64,000 nucleotides of DNA, taken from NCBI RefSeq assembly GCF_017963645.1, contig NZ_JAGMWN010000004.1:186001-250000 (forward strand), written 5' to 3'. The translations under genes and the position numbers were made by a program. The notes beneath the pieces are model-generated. The model saw only the letters and a program-made list of their open reading frames with translations, was not told where the DNA came from and did no database searches. How positions within the stretch are numbered: the first letter of the stretch is position 1; each line of letters starts with the position of its first letter. The stretch is from Marivibrio halodurans. GTDB lineage: Bacteria > Pseudomonadota > Alphaproteobacteria > UBA8366 > Aestuariispiraceae. Positions 18,515 through 27,890 of this stretch are shown one piece after another.

Positions 18515-21500
18515 TTATTCCGCCGGCTGCGCCGTCGCGCCCGTCCCATCCGCCTTGCGCGCGCGCCGGGTCTGAATATTGGCGCGCACCATCAGCGCCG
18601 ACGGCGTCACCAACAGCGTGAGCACCGTCGCGAAGGCAAGCCCGAAGACGATCGCGGTCGAGAGTTGCACCCACCATTGCGTGGACGGCGCGCCGATCGA
18701 GACGGTGCGGGCGACGAAGTCGATATTCGTCTGCAACACCATCGGCATCAGCCCCAGGATCGTCGTCACCGTGGTCAGCATGACCGGCCTGAGGCGCTGG
18801 GCGCCGGTGCGCAGGATCGCCTCGCGCGGGGTCGGGCTGGTCAGTTTCAAGCGGTCGAAGGTGTCGATCAGCACGATATTGTTGTTCACCACGATCCCGG
18901 CGAGCGCGATCACCCCGATCCCCGACATGACGATGCCGAACGGCTCGCCCATCGCCATGAGGCCGAGCAACACGCCGACGGTAGACATCACGACGGCAGA
19001 GAGGATCAGGAAGGCGGAATAGAAGCTGTTGAACTGGGTCACCAGGATCACCGCCATAAGGAACAACGCGACGGCGAAGGCCTGGACCAGGAATTCCTGC
19101 GCCTTCTTCTGCTCCTCGTCCTCGCCCTTGAACTCGACATTCACCCCCTCCGGCAAGCCAGGGTTCCCGTCCAGCCACGCCCGGATCTCGCGCACCTTGT
19201 CGTCGGGCAGAACCCCTTCGGCCACGTCGGCGCGCACATACATGATGCGCCGACTGTCGACCCGGTTGAGGACACCGGTCTGCTGCTGGGCCGAGCGCTC
19301 GACGAAATTGCCGACCGGCACCTGCCCCCGGCCGGTGTTGATGCGCAGCCGGTCGAGTTGGTCGATCGTGCGATACTCCTCCGGGAAGCGGGCGGAGATA
19401 TCGACCTCGTCGTCGCTGTCGTCCGGACGGTATTCGCTGACCTTCAACCCCTTGGTGACGAGTTGGATGAAGCTGCCGATCAGGCTGATATCCGCGTCGA
19501 ACTTGGCCGCTTGCGCCCGATCGACGCTAAGCTTCCATTCGATGCCGGGGATCGGCCGGGAATCCTCCAGATCGACGAGGCCCGGCATGGATTCCAAACG
19601 GTCGCGTATCACCCGGACCGCGTCGTCGAGCTTGCTGGGGTCACGGGCGGAGAGTTGGACATGGACCGGCTTGCCCGTCGGCGGCCCGGCCTCGGGCTCG
19701 CGCACCTCGACCCATAGGCCGGCCAGATCGGCGGTGCGTTCGCGGATCTCGCGCTTGATGGCGGCGGCCGGACGCCGTTCCTCCCAATCGACGAATTCGA
19801 GCTGAATCTTGCCGATGATGTCCTCGGCCTCGTCGTCGCGATTCTGGAAGATGCCGGCGGCGGTGTAGATGGTATGGAATTCGCCGCGTTCCGCCTGCAT
19901 GGCCAGCAGGTCGGCCTCGACCTCGCGCACCAACGCATCCTTCTCGCGCACCGCCATGTTGCCGCGCGCATGGATGTTCACGATCAATTGCTCGGGCTCG
20001 ACACTCGGGAAGAATTCCACGCCCTTGCCAAACTGACCATAGGCGGCATAGACGCCGACGAGGGACAGTAAGGAGACGAACAGCACCGTCCCCGGCGCTC
20101 GCAGCATCAAGCCCAGCAGCTTCAGATACCCGCCCGTGAAACCGCCGATCCGGTCAAGCGGCGTGCGGTCCTCATCCGCCTCGGCGGCCAGGGCCTTGGC
20201 CCGCTCGGGGTCGATGTCCTGGCGCTCCACCAAACGGCCGGCGATACCGCCCAGCCACCAGCCGAGCACGAGGCCGGCCACCCCCGCGACCCCGGTGACA
20301 ATCAGCGCCATCCACCCGAGCACGGATCCGGTCAGTCCCATGGCGATGCCGACCAGCGCGGCCGCGACGGCGAGCGTGAGGACGATGCGCACCACCCCGC
20401 CGAGCCGCGCGCCCAGCACCGGCACGAAGATCAGGGCCATGGCGAGCGAGGCGGACAGTGTCGCGATCAGCGTGATCGGCAGGAACTTCATGAACTCGCC
20501 GACGATGCCGGGCCAGAACAGCAACGGCAGGAAGGCCGCCAGCGTCGTGGCGGTGGAGGCGATGATGGGCCAGGCCATGCGCTTGGCCGCCAGACCGTAG
20601 GCGACATCCTTGCTCTCGCCCTCGGCGAGCTTCCGGTCGGCATATTCCGTCACCACGATGGCGCCGTCGACCAGCATGCCGACCGCCAGGATGAGCGAGA
20701 ACAGCACGACGATATTGACCGTCAACCCGGCGATCGACAGCACCAGGATACCGGCCAGGAAAGAGCCTGGAATCGCGATCCCGACCAGAAGGCCGCCGCG
20801 CACGCCCAGCGCACCGACGATCACCACCATGACCAGCAGAACGGCCGAGATGACGTTGTTCTGCAGGTCCTTCAGCATGGTGCGGATATCCTCCGACTTA
20901 TCCTGGCTGAAGGAGACCTCGACGGTCTCCGGGAAGCGCGTCGCGGCTTCCGTCACGAGGGCGCGCACCGCCTCGATCGTCTCGATGATATTCTCGCCCG
21001 TGCGCTTGGAGACCTCCAGACCGATGGCGCGCTCGCCATCGACGCGGGCGAATTGCGTCGGGTCCTTGAAGGTACGCCGCACCTCGGCCAGATCGCGCAC
21101 CCGCACGACCGATTCACCGGAACTGACCAGGGGCTGGTTCAGGATGTCGTCCACGCTTTCATAGAGGCCCGGCACCTTGATCGAGAACCGCCCGGCGCCC
21201 GTGTCGAGCGCGCCGGCGGCGATCAATTGGTTGGAGCGGTCGATCTTGTTGAAGAGGTCGGCCGGCTCCAGCCCATAGCTTTCGACCTCCGCCGGATCGA
21301 TCAGCAGTTCGACGGATTCCTCCCGGTCGCCGGTGATCCTGGCTTCCAGGACGGAGGGGATCGATTCGATCTCGTCCTGCAGGGTGCGGGCGAGGCGCAG
21401 CAGCGTGCGCTCCGGCGCCGGACCGGAAAGCGTCACGACCAGGACGGGGAAAAGGCTCAGATTGACCTCGTTCACCGTCGGCTCGTCGGTCTCCTCCGGC

Positions 21501-21856
21501 AATTCGGGCTTCGCGATATCGACCTTCTCGCGCACATCCTGGAGCGCCTCGTCGGCGTCGAAGCCGGCCTCGAACTCGGCCAGCACGTTGGCCCCGCCCT
21601 GATAGCCGGTGGAGCGCAGCTCCTTCAGCCCCTCGATCGACTGCATCTGCTGTTCCATCGGCCGGACGAGCAGACGCTCCGCATCCTCGGGCGAGATGCC
21701 CTCGTGATGCATCGAGACATAGATGATCGGGATATTGACGTCCGGGTCGGCTTCCTTGGGGATCGTCGCATAGGCGATGAAGCCCGCGATCAGAATGAAC
21801 AGCAGCAGCGACAGGACGGTGCGGGAGCGGTCGAGCGCCGCGTCGATCGGGCTCAT
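18515..21856 (-). CDS. RND-family efflux transporter, permease subunit
   Basis: The 1113-aa product is an inner-membrane resistance-nodulation-division pump. It has the N-terminal TM helix (VLSLLLFILIAGFIAYATIP), the KEADPDVNIPIIYVSMHHEGISPEDAE porter start, and two sets of membrane helices, for example [23 protein letters not shown] and GIVMSGIGVIALAGIVVNNNIVLID. An extra hydrophilic stretch with extra membrane helices sits in mid-protein (about residues 490-580), which makes it longer than the usual 1030-1050 aa. Its start overlaps the stop of the membrane fusion protein gene (ATGA), and a PadR repressor leads the operon, so export of a toxic compound under PadR control is likely. The substrate is unknown and no outer-membrane factor gene is seen. 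Confidence 0.92.
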   Translation of the reverse strand: MSPIDAALDRSRTVLSLLLFILIAGFIAYATIPKEADPDVNIPIIYVSMHHEGISPEDAERLLVRPMEQQMQSIEGLKELRSTGYQGGANVLAEFEAGFDADEALQDVREKVDIAKPELPEETDEPTVNEVNLSLFPVLVVTLSGPAPERTLLRLARTLQDEIESIPSVLEARITGDREESVELLIDPAEVESYGLEPADLFNKIDRSNQLIAAGALDTGAGRFSIKVPGLYESVDDILNQPLVSSGESVVRVRDLAEVRRTFKDPTQFARVDGERAIGLEVSKRTGENIIETIEAVRALVTEAATRFPETVEVSFSQDKSEDIRTMLKDLQNNVISAVLLVMVVIVGALGVRGGLLVGIAIPGSFLAGILVLSIAGLTVNIVVLFSLILAVGMLVDGAIVVTEYADRKLAEGESKDVAYGLAAKRMAWPIIASTATTLAAFLPLLFWPGIVGEFMKFLPITLIATLSASLAMALIFVPVLGARLGGVVRIVLTLAVAAALVGIAMGLTGSVLGWMALIVTGVAGVAGLVLGWWLGGIAGRLVERQDIDPERAKALAAEADEDRTPLDRIGGFTGGYLKLLGLMLRAPGTVLFVSLLSLVGVYAAYGQFGKGVEFFPSVEPEQLIVNIHARGNMAVREKDALVREVEADLLAMQAERGEFHTIYTAAGIFQNRDDEAEDIIGKIQLEFVDWEERRPAAAIKREIRERTADLAGLWVEVREPEAGPPTGKPVHVQLSARDPSKLDDAVRVIRDRLESMPGLVDLEDSRPIPGIEWKLSVDRAQAAKFDADISLIGSFIQLVTKGLKVSEYRPDDSDDEVDISARFPEEYRTIDQLDRLRINTGRGQVPVGNFVERSAQQQTGVLNRVDSRRIMYVRADVAEGVLPDDKVREIRAWLDGNPGLPEGVNVEFKGEDEEQKKAQEFLVQAFAVALFLMAVILVTQFNSFYSAFLILSAVVMSTVGVLLGLMAMGEPFGIVMSGIGVIALAGIVVNNNIVLIDTFDRLKLTSPTPREAILRTGAQRLRPVMLTTVTTILGLMPMVLQTNIDFVARTVSIGAPSTQWWVQLSTAIVFGLAFATVLTLLVTPSALMVRANIQTRRARKADGTGATAQPAE

Positions 21857-23139
21857 TGGGCGTTCCCCACGTCGCCGCCCTCGCCCTGACTGACGCGCGG
21901 CGGGGTATCTTCATCGATCGGATCGGCTTCGATCCTGGGGCCGTTGGCATCCTCGAAGACATCGTCCTGCATCGGGCGCACCGTCGCGCCGACGCCGACA
22001 TACTCCTGGCCGAGAGTAATGATCGTGAGAGTCGTCGGCAGGCCCGTAACCCACATCCTGTCCGCCCGATCCTCCAGGATCCGCACGGGATGGAAAACCA
22101 CCTTGTCGTCCGCATCGACCGCCTTGACGCCGACGCGGCCGGCATCGTCCAGGGTCAGCACGGCGGGACTCAGGGAATGGGCCAGCCGCTCGCGCGTCGG
22201 CAGGCGCACGCTGGCGGTGACGCCATCGCGCAGGCGGAAATCGGGATTTGGCAGTTCGATCTCCACCTCGAAGGTCCGGGTTTCCTCCGTGGCGGTGGGG
22301 GCGAGACGCCGCACCGTGCCGGTCAGCGACTGCCCCGACATCAGGTCGACCGTCGCCTCGGTACCGACCTCGATCTCCTCGATCTCGCGTTCGGATACCT
22401 GAACCGTCACCAGCATCGGGTCGAGATCGACGAGGCGTAGCAACGCCGTGCCGGTCTGGGCGAAATCGCCGGCCTCGACCAGCTTCTCCTCCACCCGTCC
22501 GGCGAAGGGCGCGGTGATCTCGGTCTTGGATATCTCCACCTGGATGCGTTCGAGCTGCGCTTGGGCGGCCTCCAACTGGGCGCGGGACTGGGCCTTGGCG
22601 GTCTCGGACTGGAAGCCTTTCTTGGAGAGCTTGTCGGCGGCGTTGAACTCGATCTCGCGCTGCGTCACCAACGCCCGCGCCTCGCGAAGCTGCGCCATGC
22701 GGTCGTCGGTCGCCAACCGGGCCACCGTCTGCCCCGTCTCGATCCGGTCGCCTAGATCGACGCCGATCTCGACCACGCGGCCCACCGTCTCCGCGCTCAA
22801 CACCGCGCGACGGTCGGCCTCGGTCTTGCCGGTCAGGCGCATATGCGCGCGGCGCGGCTCGGCGACACTGTCCTGGACGCGTACCGCGACGGCCTTGCCG
22901 TCCGGCATGTTTGCCGGAGAAGGAGCGGACATCCCCCCGGACCCGACCTTTTCCCCCTCGTCCTGCATGGGAGCGCCCGCCACGGGGGGCCGTTGGCTTT
23001 CCATATCCCCGCTCATGATCCAGGCCGCCGCGCCCGCGGCCAGCATCACCGCGATCAATACGGAGGGACGAACCGGCAGGCGTCGGCGCTTCGGGCGGCC
23101 ACCGCCATTGGTCTCGATATTCTTCGGGTGCTCGCTCAT
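21853..23139 (-). CDS. RND efflux periplasmic adaptor (membrane fusion protein)
   Basis: The 428-aa protein has a single N-terminal membrane anchor (VLIAVMLAAGAAAWIMSGD) and then the HlyD/AcrA-like parts: a lipoyl half-motif (GRVVEIGVDLGDRIETGQTVARL), an alpha-helical hairpin (about ALVTQREIEFNAADKLSKKGF to ERIQVEI), the second lipoyl half (ITAPFAGRVEEKLVEAGDFA) and a beta-barrel. It links the RND pump to an outer-membrane channel. The gene starts six bases after padR stops and overlaps the pump gene by four bases, so padR, adaptor and pump form one operon. Confidence 0.92.
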   Translation of the reverse strand: MSEHPKNIETNGGGRPKRRRLPVRPSVLIAVMLAAGAAAWIMSGDMESQRPPVAGAPMQDEGEKVGSGGMSAPSPANMPDGKAVAVRVQDSVAEPRRAHMRLTGKTEADRRAVLSAETVGRVVEIGVDLGDRIETGQTVARLATDDRMAQLREARALVTQREIEFNAADKLSKKGFQSETAKAQSRAQLEAAQAQLERIQVEISKTEITAPFAGRVEEKLVEAGDFAQTGTALLRLVDLDPMLVTVQVSEREIEEIEVGTEATVDLMSGQSLTGTVRRLAPTATEETRTFEVEIELPNPDFRLRDGVTASVRLPTRERLAHSLSPAVLTLDDAGRVGVKAVDADDKVVFHPVRILEDRADRMWVTGLPTTLTIITLGQEYVGVGATVRPMQDDVFEDANGPRIEADPIDEDTPPRVSQGEGGDVGNAQ

Positions 23140-23145
23140 CCGCCG

Positions 23146-23700
23146 CTACTCCGCCGCGTTGGTCTCGCGCCGCGCCGTTACCCGGTCGATCAGCGCCGCC
23201 TTGTTGTCGTTCAAGTAGTCGCGCGCCGTCTGATAGACGGCCTGCCCGAAACCGCATACGAAATCCGGACCGGCACCGCCGGCGCCACAGATATCCGCGC
23301 CACGCACCGACATATGCGCCAATTTCTCGTCATAGAAGGCGATGCGCGCATCGATCAGCCCCTCCAACCGTTCCGGCGACATATGATCCGCGAAGAACAG
23401 GATGAACAGCAGATCCGACTTATAGCGATCCTCCGCCGGGGCCTTACCGAGCGCATCGAGAAGCGCCGCGAAGCCGCGCTCATTGATGCGGTAGACTTTC
23501 TTGTCCGGCCGCTTCTCCTGCGCCTGTTCGCTGCAATCGATCAGCCCGTCGGCCGTCAAGCGGTTGAGGGCGGGATATATGGAACCGAAACCACCTTCGG
23601 CGAAATGGCTGAATGGGCCTTCCTCGAAATGCTTGCGGATCTCGTAGCCGCTCGATTCGCCCATCGCCAGAACGCCGAGACATGTGGTTTTCACATCCAT
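23146..23700 (-). CDS. PadR-family transcriptional regulator
   Basis: The 184-aa protein is a winged-helix repressor of the PadR/VirR type. The N-terminal winged helix is visible as CLGVLAMGESSGYEIRKHF, GSIYPALNRLTADGLI and the wing KVYRINERGFAALL; the C-terminal half is helical, with LIDARIAFYDEKLAHM, and serves in dimerisation. It is the first gene of the efflux operon, so it probably senses a toxic ligand and represses adaptor and pump together with itself. A palindrome about 65 bp upstream is a good operator candidate. The ATG at 23700 is the start of the conserved domain; a frame to 23742 is open but lacks conserved sequence. Confidence 0.88.
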   Translation of the reverse strand: MDVKTTCLGVLAMGESSGYEIRKHFEEGPFSHFAEGGFGSIYPALNRLTADGLIDCSEQAQEKRPDKKVYRINERGFAALLDALGKAPAEDRYKSDLLFILFFADHMSPERLEGLIDARIAFYDEKLAHMSVRGADICGAGGAGPDFVCGFGQAVYQTARDYLNDNKAALIDRVTARRETNAAE

Positions 23701-23766
23701 TTCGCACCATCCCCTTTCCGAACGGGGGGCACATAGCCTCAAGCCCTTCCTATATCAAGCCATAAT

Positions 23767-23781
23767 ATATCAATTTGATAT
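23767..23781. promoter_or_regulatory. Palindrome, candidate PadR operator
   Basis: ATATCAA and TTGATAT flank a single T, giving a near-perfect 15-bp palindrome in an A+T-rich gap between padR (starting at 23700, leftwards) and the response-regulator-like gene (rightwards). A half-site-like TATATCAA lies about 17 bp to the left. PadR regulators commonly bind such inverted repeats over their own promoter. The assignment is inferred from position and symmetry. Confidence 0.5.
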
Positions 23782-23853
23782 AAAAATAACGTGCGACACA
23801 TCCATGGTATATCCAACTTGCCGTTCTCACGGGATGCGGCCAGACTTTCGGGC

Positions 23854-24483
23854 ATGACCGCCTTCGATCCTCGCCTTCCTCGAAATCAGGACCCGCGCCT
23901 CAAGCGCCTAGGATCGATACGCGCCCTCTATTTCTCGCCCGACCGGCATCAGGCGGCGGCCATGGCGAACCTTCTGCGCGAGGAGGGATTGCGGAACCTC
24001 GAACCGTTCCACGACGCTGAATCGCTCGCCAATGCGATCATGCGCGATGCGCCGCACCTCACCCTGCTCGACATGGACGGGGAGGACGACGCCCTGGTGG
24101 AGATCGTTCGCCGGGTGCGGCGCGCGCGCCTCGGCGGCGACCCGTTCCTCGTGGCGGTCGCCTGTCGATCCGGCGTGACGAAGGATCTCGCGGGACGCTA
24201 CGCGGCCGCCGGCTTCGACCAGATCCTGAACAAGCCCTTCCCACCCGAGACGGCGATCGAAAGTCTGCGCGCGCTCGCCGCGCAGCCGCGCCGCTTCGTC
24301 GCGACCAGGGCCTATATCGGACCGGACCGGCGGTTCAAGTTGCGCGATATCGCGCAGGACGGCACGATCGAGGTTCCCGGGCGCCTCAAGGCCATATTGG
24401 AGGGGGCCCCACTCGACCGGGAGGGCTATATGGCCCGGATCGTGACCTGGCGGGGAATGGTGTCGCGGGTTTCAAGCGATTAG
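23854..24483 (+). CDS. Response-regulator receiver-like protein
   Basis: The 209-aa protein has a CheY-like receiver fold: IRALYFSPDRHQAAAMANLLREEG, then the presumed phosphoacceptor region HLTLLDMDGEDD and the conserved lysine in FDQILNKPFPPET. After it comes RRFVATRAYIGPDRRFK, a tail often seen in alphaproteobacterial receiver proteins without an output domain. It may therefore act as a stand-alone phosphate sink or protein-binding regulator. The start is uncertain: the ATG at 23854 and a GTG at 23791 both lack a clear ribosome binding site. No histidine kinase is adjacent. Confidence 0.72.
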   Translation: MTAFDPRLPRNQDPRLKRLGSIRALYFSPDRHQAAAMANLLREEGLRNLEPFHDAESLANAIMRDAPHLTLLDMDGEDDALVEIVRRVRRARLGGDPFLVAVACRSGVTKDLAGRYAAAGFDQILNKPFPPETAIESLRALAAQPRRFVATRAYIGPDRRFKLRDIAQDGTIEVPGRLKAILEGAPLDREGYMARIVTWRGMVSRVSSD

Positions 24484-24528
24484 AGCGTGCCATGACATGG
24501 CACGCCGCGCCGGTCGGGCGCCGGTCGG

Positions 24529-24948
24529 TCAATTGTCCTTGGCTTCCTCGATCCAGGGGATGGGGGCGACGGGCACCCCCTCCTCGACCAGATCGCGCGT
24601 CTCGTCCGCGCTCGCCTCTCCGTAGATCGCGCGCTTCTCCGTCTCGCCGTAATGAATGCGCCGCGCTTCCTCCGCGAAACGCTCGCCGACATTCTCCGCA
24701 TTGGTTTCGACATGGCGGCGAAAGGCGCGCAGCGTCTCCCGCATGGCCCGGTCCCGGTCCCGGCGCGCGGCGTCGCGTTGCTCGGAACTGGCGATATTGG
24801 GCGCGCTCAAGGCCCGTTCCAAATTGGAATCGCCGCAGACCGGACACTCGATCCGGCGCCTCTTCAAATCCTTCTCGAAACTGGTGCTATCGTGGAACCA
24901 GCCCTCGAATTCATGATCCTTGCTGCATCGTAGATTGAAGGAAATCAT
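24529..24948 (-). CDS. DUF1178 family protein
   Basis: A 139-aa protein that begins MISFNLRCSKDHEFEGWFHD and has a second cysteine pair in IECPVCGDSNLERALSAPNI. The two CxxC-like units, C-SKDHEF and CPVCG, suggest a small zinc-ribbon. It ends in VPVAPIPWIEEAKDN. This matches DUF1178, a conserved alphaproteobacterial family of unknown function that is usually next to grxC and a nitrilase gene, as found here. GAGAGGG lies before the ATG; a 50-residue extension upstream is open but would overlap the divergent methyltransferase gene. Confidence 0.85.
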   Translation of the reverse strand: MISFNLRCSKDHEFEGWFHDSTSFEKDLKRRRIECPVCGDSNLERALSAPNIASSEQRDAARRDRDRAMRETLRAFRRHVETNAENVGERFAEEARRIHYGETEKRAIYGEASADETRDLVEEGVPVAPIPWIEEAKDN

Positions 24949-25067
24949 GCGTCGCGACCCTCTCGACGGACCGGTCGCGCGCCCTGCATGGGCGGCCCCT
25001 TTCCGTCCGACTGAAATATATTTGGCGTCATACCCCTGAAACGGCAAGTCAATCCGGTGACCAGACG

Positions 25068-25598
25068 ATGACGACCCCGCATGACCACAGCCGCCCAAGC
25101 CCCTGGATCGCGCGATTCGCGGATGACGTACCGGAGGGGGGAGCGATCCTCGACCTCGCCTGCGGCGCGGGGCGGCACGGCCGGCATTTCCTGGCGCGCG
25201 GCCATGCCGTCACCTTTCTCGACCGTGATATCGGGCGGCTTCACGATCTGCGCGGCGTGGACGGCGCGCGGATCGTCGAGGCCGATCTGGAGACGGACGG
25301 CCCCTTCCCGCTCGACGGGGAACGCTTCGCGGCGGTGGTCGTCGTCAACTATCTCTGGCGGCCGATCCTGAAGGATATCCCGCGGCTGGTCGCGCCGGGC
25401 GGCCTGTTGCTCTATGAGACCTTCATGGCCGGGAACGAGGCACTGGGACGGCCGCGCAATCCCGATTTCCTGTTACGCCCCGGAGAGTTGCGCGACCTCG
25501 CCGCCCCGGCGTTCGACATCCTGGCCTTCGAGGAAGGCCGGACCGAAAGCCCCGCGCCCGCTATCAAGCAATGGATCGCGGCGCGCCGGCGGGAATGA
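25068..25598 (+). CDS. Class I SAM-dependent methyltransferase (TehB-like)
   Basis: The 176-aa protein has the SAM-binding glycine motif AILDLACGAGRHGRHFLARG, then VTFLDRDIGRL (acidic ribose contact), and VVVVNYLWRPILKDIPRLVAPGGLLLYETF, the usual motifs II and III. It is small, without an added substrate domain, like TehB/tellurite-type methyltransferases. Substrate unknown. It is placed on the opposite strand between DUF1178 and the nitrilase gene of the comF-grxC cluster, with which it converges. Confidence 0.82.
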   Translation: MTTPHDHSRPSPWIARFADDVPEGGAILDLACGAGRHGRHFLARGHAVTFLDRDIGRLHDLRGVDGARIVEADLETDGPFPLDGERFAAVVVVNYLWRPILKDIPRLVAPGGLLLYETFMAGNEALGRPRNPDFLLRPGELRDLAAPAFDILAFEEGRTESPAPAIKQWIAARRRE

Positions 25599-25620
25599 CC
25601 CCCGCCCTATTCCATTCGAC

Positions 25621-26475
25621 CTATTCCGCCGCCAGCCCGACACGCCTGGGCCGCGCGTAGTCCCGGTCATTGGAAAGGGAGGGCACCATGCCGCGCACCC
25701 GGGCGACCTCCGCCATATCGATCTCGGCCAGCGCGAGGCCCGGGTCCTCCCCGGCGTCCGCCAGCACCTCGCCCCAGGGGGCGACGATCAGCGCGTGCCC
25801 GAAGGTCTCCCGCCCGTCCTCGTGATCGCCGCATTGGGCGGGGGCCATCAGGAAACAGCCATTCTCGATCGCGCGCGCGCGCAACAGGATATGCCAATGC
25901 GCCCGGCCGGTCTTGCGCGTGAAGGCCGCCGGCACCGCCAGCATCTTCGCGCCCGCCTGGGCCAGATCGCGATACAGGTGCGGGAAGCGCACGTCATAGC
26001 ACACGCTCATCCCGAACCCGCCCCAGGGTGTCTCGACCAGTTCGGCATGATCGCCGGGGCGATAGCCGTTGCTCTCGCGATAGCTCTCCCCGCCCTCCAG
26101 ATCGACGTCGAACATATGGATCTTGTCGTAGCGGCCGCGAATCTCGCCTTTCGGGTCGATCATGAAGCCGCGATTGGCAAGGCGCTCCTCCCCCTCGATC
26201 CGAAGGGCGAGCGAGCCGACATGAAGCCAGATGCCGAGTTCCGCCGCCAGATCCCGGAACCCCTTGAGGCTCGGGTCGTCCGCCTCGTAATGGGCGGCGG
26301 CGACCGCGTCCTTGCGGCGCACCTGCATCAGGTTCACCACCTCCGGCAGGCCGACGAGATCGGCGCCCTTGGACGCCGCCTCGCGCACCAACTCTCCGGC
26401 GAGCGTCAGGTTACGCGCCGGATCGGTCGTCGAGCAGAGTTGCGCGGCCGCGACCGTCAGGCGCTCCGCGCTCAT
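25621..26475 (-). CDS. Carbon-nitrogen hydrolase, Nit1/Nit2 (omega-amidase)-like
   Basis: The 284-aa protein has the nitrilase-superfamily triad: Glu in LVGLPEVVNLMQ, Lys in RGRYDKIHMFDVDL and Cys in MSVCYDVRFPHLYRDLA. The YDKIHMFDVDLEGG and YDVRFPxLYR stretches place it with the Nit1/Nit2 group, which includes omega-amidases and deaminated-glutathione amidase. Its start overlaps the grxC stop codon by four bases (ATGA), a pairing that fits deaminated-glutathione repair, though this is inferred from family and context. Confidence 0.88.
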   Translation of the reverse strand: MSAERLTVAAAQLCSTTDPARNLTLAGELVREAASKGADLVGLPEVVNLMQVRRKDAVAAAHYEADDPSLKGFRDLAAELGIWLHVGSLALRIEGEERLANRGFMIDPKGEIRGRYDKIHMFDVDLEGGESYRESNGYRPGDHAELVETPWGGFGMSVCYDVRFPHLYRDLAQAGAKMLAVPAAFTRKTGRAHWHILLRARAIENGCFLMAPAQCGDHEDGRETFGHALIVAPWGEVLADAGEDPGLALAEIDMAEVARVRGMVPSLSNDRDYARPRRVGLAAE

Positions 26476-26735
26476 GCCGCGCTCGCCAACAGCTTGTCGA
26501 GCTCGCCCTCGTCGTCGAGCCGATGGAGCTTGTCGCAATCGCCGACATACTTACCGTCGATGAAGACCTGCGGAACCGTCGTGGCGCCGCCCGTGCGCTC
26601 GGTCATCTCGTCCTTGCGGCCATCCTCTTCCCAGATGTTGTATTCGACGAAGTCGATCGACTTCTTGCCGAGCAGCTTCTTCGCCTTGAAGCAGAAGCCG
26701 CACATCGGACGAGTATAAATCTCAACATGCGCCAT
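26472..26735 (-). CDS. grxC: Glutaredoxin 3
   Basis: An 87-aa dithiol glutaredoxin of standard length. The active site is CGFC (in EIYTRPMCGFCFKAKKLL), the cis-proline stretch is TTVPQVFIDGKYVGDCD, and the glutathione-binding GDCDKL follows. It reduces protein disulfides and glutathione mixed disulfides in the cytoplasm. It sits between comF and the nitrilase gene on the same strand and is translationally coupled to the latter. Confidence 0.95.
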   Translation of the reverse strand: MAHVEIYTRPMCGFCFKAKKLLGKKSIDFVEYNIWEEDGRKDEMTERTGGATTVPQVFIDGKYVGDCDKLHRLDDEGELDKLLASAA

Positions 26736-26885
26736 GTTTCGCGCCTTTCATTCGATGAATCGCCGTGGGAGGAAGCCGGGAGGGCGGCATGCCCCCCGCG
26801 CGCGCCTCTCGCCACGCGGGCAGGATATAGGAAGTGGCCGGGGAAATGCCACCGCCATCGCATGCGGCTGGAAAGGCCCCTCGCC

Positions 26886-27671
26886 TCAGCCCGCCCGAAC
26901 CACCCGGGCGACCGCCAGCAGATCGCAGGAAGCCGCGCCCGCGCGCTTGAGCAGCTTGGCGCAGGCCTCCGCCGTCGCGCCCGTGGTCATCACATCGTCG
27001 ATCAGCAGCACCCGTTTCCCCGCCAGCATCGCGCGGCAGCCGGGGCGAAGCGCGAAGGCCCCGGCGACATTGCGCCGCCGCCCCGCGGGCGAGAGCCGCC
27101 CCTGGCTCGGCGTATCACGGCGCCGGACCAGCAGGTCGGGCACCGCCCGCCGACCCGTCCTTCGCCCCAGTTCAAGCGCGAGCAGCGCCGCCTGATTATA
27201 GCGCCGCGACCAGAGCCGCCGCCGATGCAGCGGCACCGGCGCGATCAGGTCCGCATCGGCCAGCAACTCCGCCCCCGCCCGCGCCATCCAGGCGGCGAGG
27301 CTGGGCGCGTAGTCGGTACGGTCGCCATGCTTGAAATCCAGCAGCATGGACCGGCTGGCCTCGTCATAGGCGAAAACGGCGCGCGCCCTGTCGAAGGCCG
27401 GCGGATCGGCGAGGCACCGTCCGCAGGTCACCGGCTCGCCGAAATCCAATTCGAACGGATAGCCGCAGCGCACGCAAAGCGGCGGGGCGAGGAACGAGAC
27501 CTCGGCCCAGCAACCGGCGCAAAGCACGCCGTCCCGCCCGACCACCGTGCCGCAGGAGAGACAGCGCGGCGGCAACAGCCCGTCGCGCACCGCCCGGCCA
27601 ATCGATAGACCCGCCCGGAGAAGGCGTCCCCGAAGGAAGGGCACGGCCGCGATATCGCGTTCGCTCGTCAC
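26886..27671 (-). CDS. comF: ComF family protein (phosphoribosyltransferase-like)
   Basis: The 261-aa protein has two N-terminal CxxC zinc-ribbon units (CLSCGTVVGRDGVLCAGC and LCVRCGYPF...CGRC) followed by a type I phosphoribosyltransferase fold with the PRPP motif VLLIDDVMTTGATAEACAKLL. ComF-family members are needed for DNA uptake in competent bacteria and may have a conserved role in DNA metabolism elsewhere. The start is a GTG at 27671; an ATG five bases upstream is in another frame and stops at once. About 150 bp separates it from grxC. Confidence 0.9.
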   Translation of the reverse strand: MTSERDIAAVPFLRGRLLRAGLSIGRAVRDGLLPPRCLSCGTVVGRDGVLCAGCWAEVSFLAPPLCVRCGYPFELDFGEPVTCGRCLADPPAFDRARAVFAYDEASRSMLLDFKHGDRTDYAPSLAAWMARAGAELLADADLIAPVPLHRRRLWSRRYNQAALLALELGRRTGRRAVPDLLVRRRDTPSQGRLSPAGRRRNVAGAFALRPGCRAMLAGKRVLLIDDVMTTGATAEACAKLLKRAGAASCDLLAVARVVRAG

Positions 27672-27890
27672 GTCATGGCCCCTCTCCTCCGGATGCCGGT
27701 GAACGGGATCGTCGCGGCCCGGCGGATGAGAAGTCTAGGCGCATCCCCGCGCGCGCCTCAAGCGCGGGAGCGTGCCGGGTCGGCGGGGCTACCGGGGTGA
27801 CAAAGGTTTGCACCGTGCCCGCCACCCGTCCTATTCAAGGGCCGATCCGCCCCGCGCCGCTTGGACCCGCGCCGTTTCGAGGAGCCCGCG

